Shown here in pieces: positions 15,985 through 16,847 of a DNA stretch of 16,847 bases. Made by a program: the position numbers and the translations under genes. Below the pieces are notes generated by a model. That model had not been told where the DNA came from. It did no database searches and saw only the letters and a program-made list of their open reading frames with translations. Source of the stretch: JAPLDA01 sp043787975 (GTDB lineage Bacteria > Bacteroidota > Bacteroidia > AKYH767-A > 2013-40CM-41-45); the NCBI GenBank assembly GCA_043787975.1, contig JAYVUK010000081.1, forward strand, positions 1 to 16,847, read 5' to 3'. Position 1 is the stretch's first letter. The number at the start of each line of letters is the position of its first letter.

Positions 15985-16006
15985 CGGCAGTGGCAGTAAG
16001 CAGTGT
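15985..16006. repeat. short degenerate GGCAGT tandem
   Basis: Three imperfect copies of a GGCAGT-type unit (CGGCAGT, GGCAGTA, AGCAGTG) fill much of the 52-nt gap between the DjlA-like and CvpA-family genes. I recall similar GGCAGT/GGCAAT runs between genes in Bacteroidota genomes. No function can be assigned from this copy. Confidence 0.4.
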
Positions 16007-16027
16007 CGGGACATAAAATAAAACGCA

Positions 16028-16540
16028 ATGAATTATATTGATCTCGTTCTTGCAATCCTTCTGATCACCGGACTTGTGCGTGGTTTCCTGAAAGGATTCG
16101 TTTTTGAAGTTGCCATCCTCGGATGTTTTTTTCTGGGCTCGTATGCTGCATTTCATTTTGCTTATTTGTTACAACCGTATCTTCTAAAAATCGGGAAGAT
16201 GAATCCGCATACCGTTTCGTATGTTTCTTCGTTCCTCCTATTTGCGCTGGTTGCTGTCGGAATATTTTTTCTGGCAAAACTTTTTACAGGACTGATCAAC
16301 ATGGTTGCGCTTGGAATTTTCAATAAAATTCTCGGTGCTCTTTTCGGTTTGTTGAAATATGCTTTTATCATCAGCATCGTGCTTTATTTTTTTAATCAGC
16401 TCGACGCAAAACACAATTACATCGCGGCTGATAAAAAAGCTGAATCACATCTTTATTATCCGATACTGAAATTATCTCCGGCATTGCTGCCTGTGTTGGA
16501 TGACATCAAAAAAAATGTGACGGAAAAAATGAATAAATAA
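16028..16540 (+). CDS. CvpA family integral membrane protein
   Basis: This 170-residue inner membrane protein has about four hydrophobic segments (about 4-19, 24-48, 65-92 and 100-123) and a charged C-terminal tail (about 124-170). The N-terminal pattern NYIDLVLAILLITGLVRG followed by FLKGFVFEV is typical of the CvpA (colicin V production) family, including the conserved glycines after the first membrane segment. In enterobacteria CvpA is linked to colicin V production and envelope stress tolerance; the molecular activity is not settled. No cysteine or catalytic motif stands out. It is the last gene of the plus-strand cluster after the VWA and DjlA-like genes. No clear terminator follows; the next sequence is a degraded fragment and an IS end. 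Confidence 0.85.
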   Translation: MNYIDLVLAILLITGLVRGFLKGFVFEVAILGCFFLGSYAAFHFAYLLQPYLLKIGKMNPHTVSYVSSFLLFALVAVGIFFLAKLFTGLINMVALGIFNKILGALFGLLKYAFIISIVLYFFNQLDAKHNYIAADKKAESHLYYPILKLSPALLPVLDDIKKNVTEKMNK

Positions 16541-16558
16541 AATTCCGTCTGATTTTAA

Positions 16559-16705
16559 GGGGGGTCTACAACGGAAGTGTGCGATTATATTAAATTGAAA
16601 ACGGTAAGGGGAGCAGAGGTGATTGTGGTGGCGGGGAAAAAATTGAACTTGCCTACATTGGTTTTTGCTATTGTAGGTTTATATGTTTGGAAATTTCGCT
16701 CAAGT
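16559..16705 (+). pseudogene. possible PanE (ketopantoate reductase) C-terminal remnant
   Basis: An open frame of 49 codons runs between a stop at 16556 and a TGA at 16706 and has no start codon of its own. It encodes TTEVCDYIK near its beginning, then VVAGKKLNLPT. This resembles the C-terminal helix of 2-dehydropantoate 2-reductase, where TEIDYINGxxxxxAxxxGIxxP is typical. The spacing between the two motifs is about five residues longer than in E. coli PanE, and the rest of the enzyme is missing. The stop falls inside the IS-type repeats. It may be a relic cut by the IS insertion, or a chance resemblance. Confidence 0.3.
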
Positions 16706-16764
16706 TGACCACCTGATTTCGGGATAAATTGACCACTGGTTTTCGCTCCAAACTGACCACCATT
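16694..16764 (+). repeat. three tandem 23-24 nt repeats (IS end)
   Basis: The units are 16694-16716, 16717-16740 and 16741-16764. All begin TTTCG and share the core TGACCAC, which is TTGACCACC, TTGACCACT and CTGACCACC in order. The first and third units also share TTTCGCTC. They are the strongest evidence for an IS end here. Confidence 0.8.
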
Positions 16765-16836
16765 TTTACATTGTTGATCGGGTAAGATTCAGCCCATAAA
16801 ATTTGTGAGGAACCTTGTGTTCCTAAAACAAATAGT

Positions 16837-16847
16837 ATGGCAAACCA
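16837..16847 (+). CDS. presumed istA-type transposase, first codons only
   Basis: ATG GCA AAC (Met-Ala-Asn) opens at 16837 and runs off the window edge. The context is the position expected for the first transposase gene of an IS21-like element, and I recall starts of the type MAN in such IstA proteins. Three codons cannot prove this; the call depends on the repeats upstream. Confidence 0.3.

Larger units (their letters stand above)
16684..16847 (+). mobile_element. left end of a probable IS21-like insertion sequence (partial)
   Basis: Three tandem direct repeats start at 16694, 16717 and 16741, each 23-24 nt. Each begins TTTCG and contains a TGACCAC core. IS21-family elements carry several such repeats inside their ends as transposase binding sites, and I recall TGACCAC/GTGGTCA cores at the ends of Bacteroidota members. 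About 75 nt after the third repeat an ATG opens at 16837. The outer boundary is not certain; a TG at 16684 is a candidate because IS21-type ends usually start TG. The element continues beyond the window, so the family call rests on repeat pattern alone. Confidence 0.5.

Overview
The window comes from a member of the Bacteroidota (a Bacteroidia-type genome, probably environmental). The evidence is two large secreted proteins with type IX secretion sorting domains (one type B, one type A), matches to the Bacteroidota -7 promoter motif TAnnTTTG, no clear Shine-Dalgarno sites, and a PheS of the Bacteroidota length and style. Base composition is moderate and even, apart from the right edge.

Layout, left to right. 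Positions 1-128 hold a strong imperfect inverted repeat and no supported gene. A radical SAM/SPASM protein (129-1151, minus) is divergent from a giant adhesin-like protein of about 2089 residues (1323-7592, plus), built from some 20 PKD/Ig-like modules and ending in a gliding-motility-type (type B) sorting domain. It converges on a secreted 1200-residue S8 (subtilisin-like) protease with a type A sorting domain (7687-11289, minus), and the two share a compact bidirectional terminator. Further right on the minus strand are housekeeping genes: a secreted cyclophilin (12494-13183) followed 30 nt later by pheS (11429-12463), with a terminator-like structure after pheS.

From 13321 the window becomes less familiar. 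There is a small lipoprotein with a beta-sandwich regulatory-like fold (plus). It overlaps tail to tail with a conserved acidic protein of about 114 residues (minus). That gene is divergent from a three-gene plus-strand cluster: a secreted von Willebrand A protein with an incomplete metal site, a DjlA-like TerB plus J-domain membrane co-chaperone, and a CvpA-family membrane protein. The 45-nt gap between the divergent starts carries two perfect TAnnTTTG boxes, each only a few bases from its ATG, so both transcripts look leaderless.

The right edge (16541-16847) is a junction. A short open frame resembles the C-terminal tail of ketopantoate reductase (PanE) and runs into three tandem repeats of about 24 nt that look like the left end of an IS21-like element. 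The first codons of its presumed istA lie at the very edge.

Most of the window is ordinary Bacteroidota biology. The parts most worth a second look are the exact-length 412-residue internal duplication in the giant protein, the leaderless divergent promoter pair, the VWA/DjlA-like/CvpA cluster, and the IS junction.
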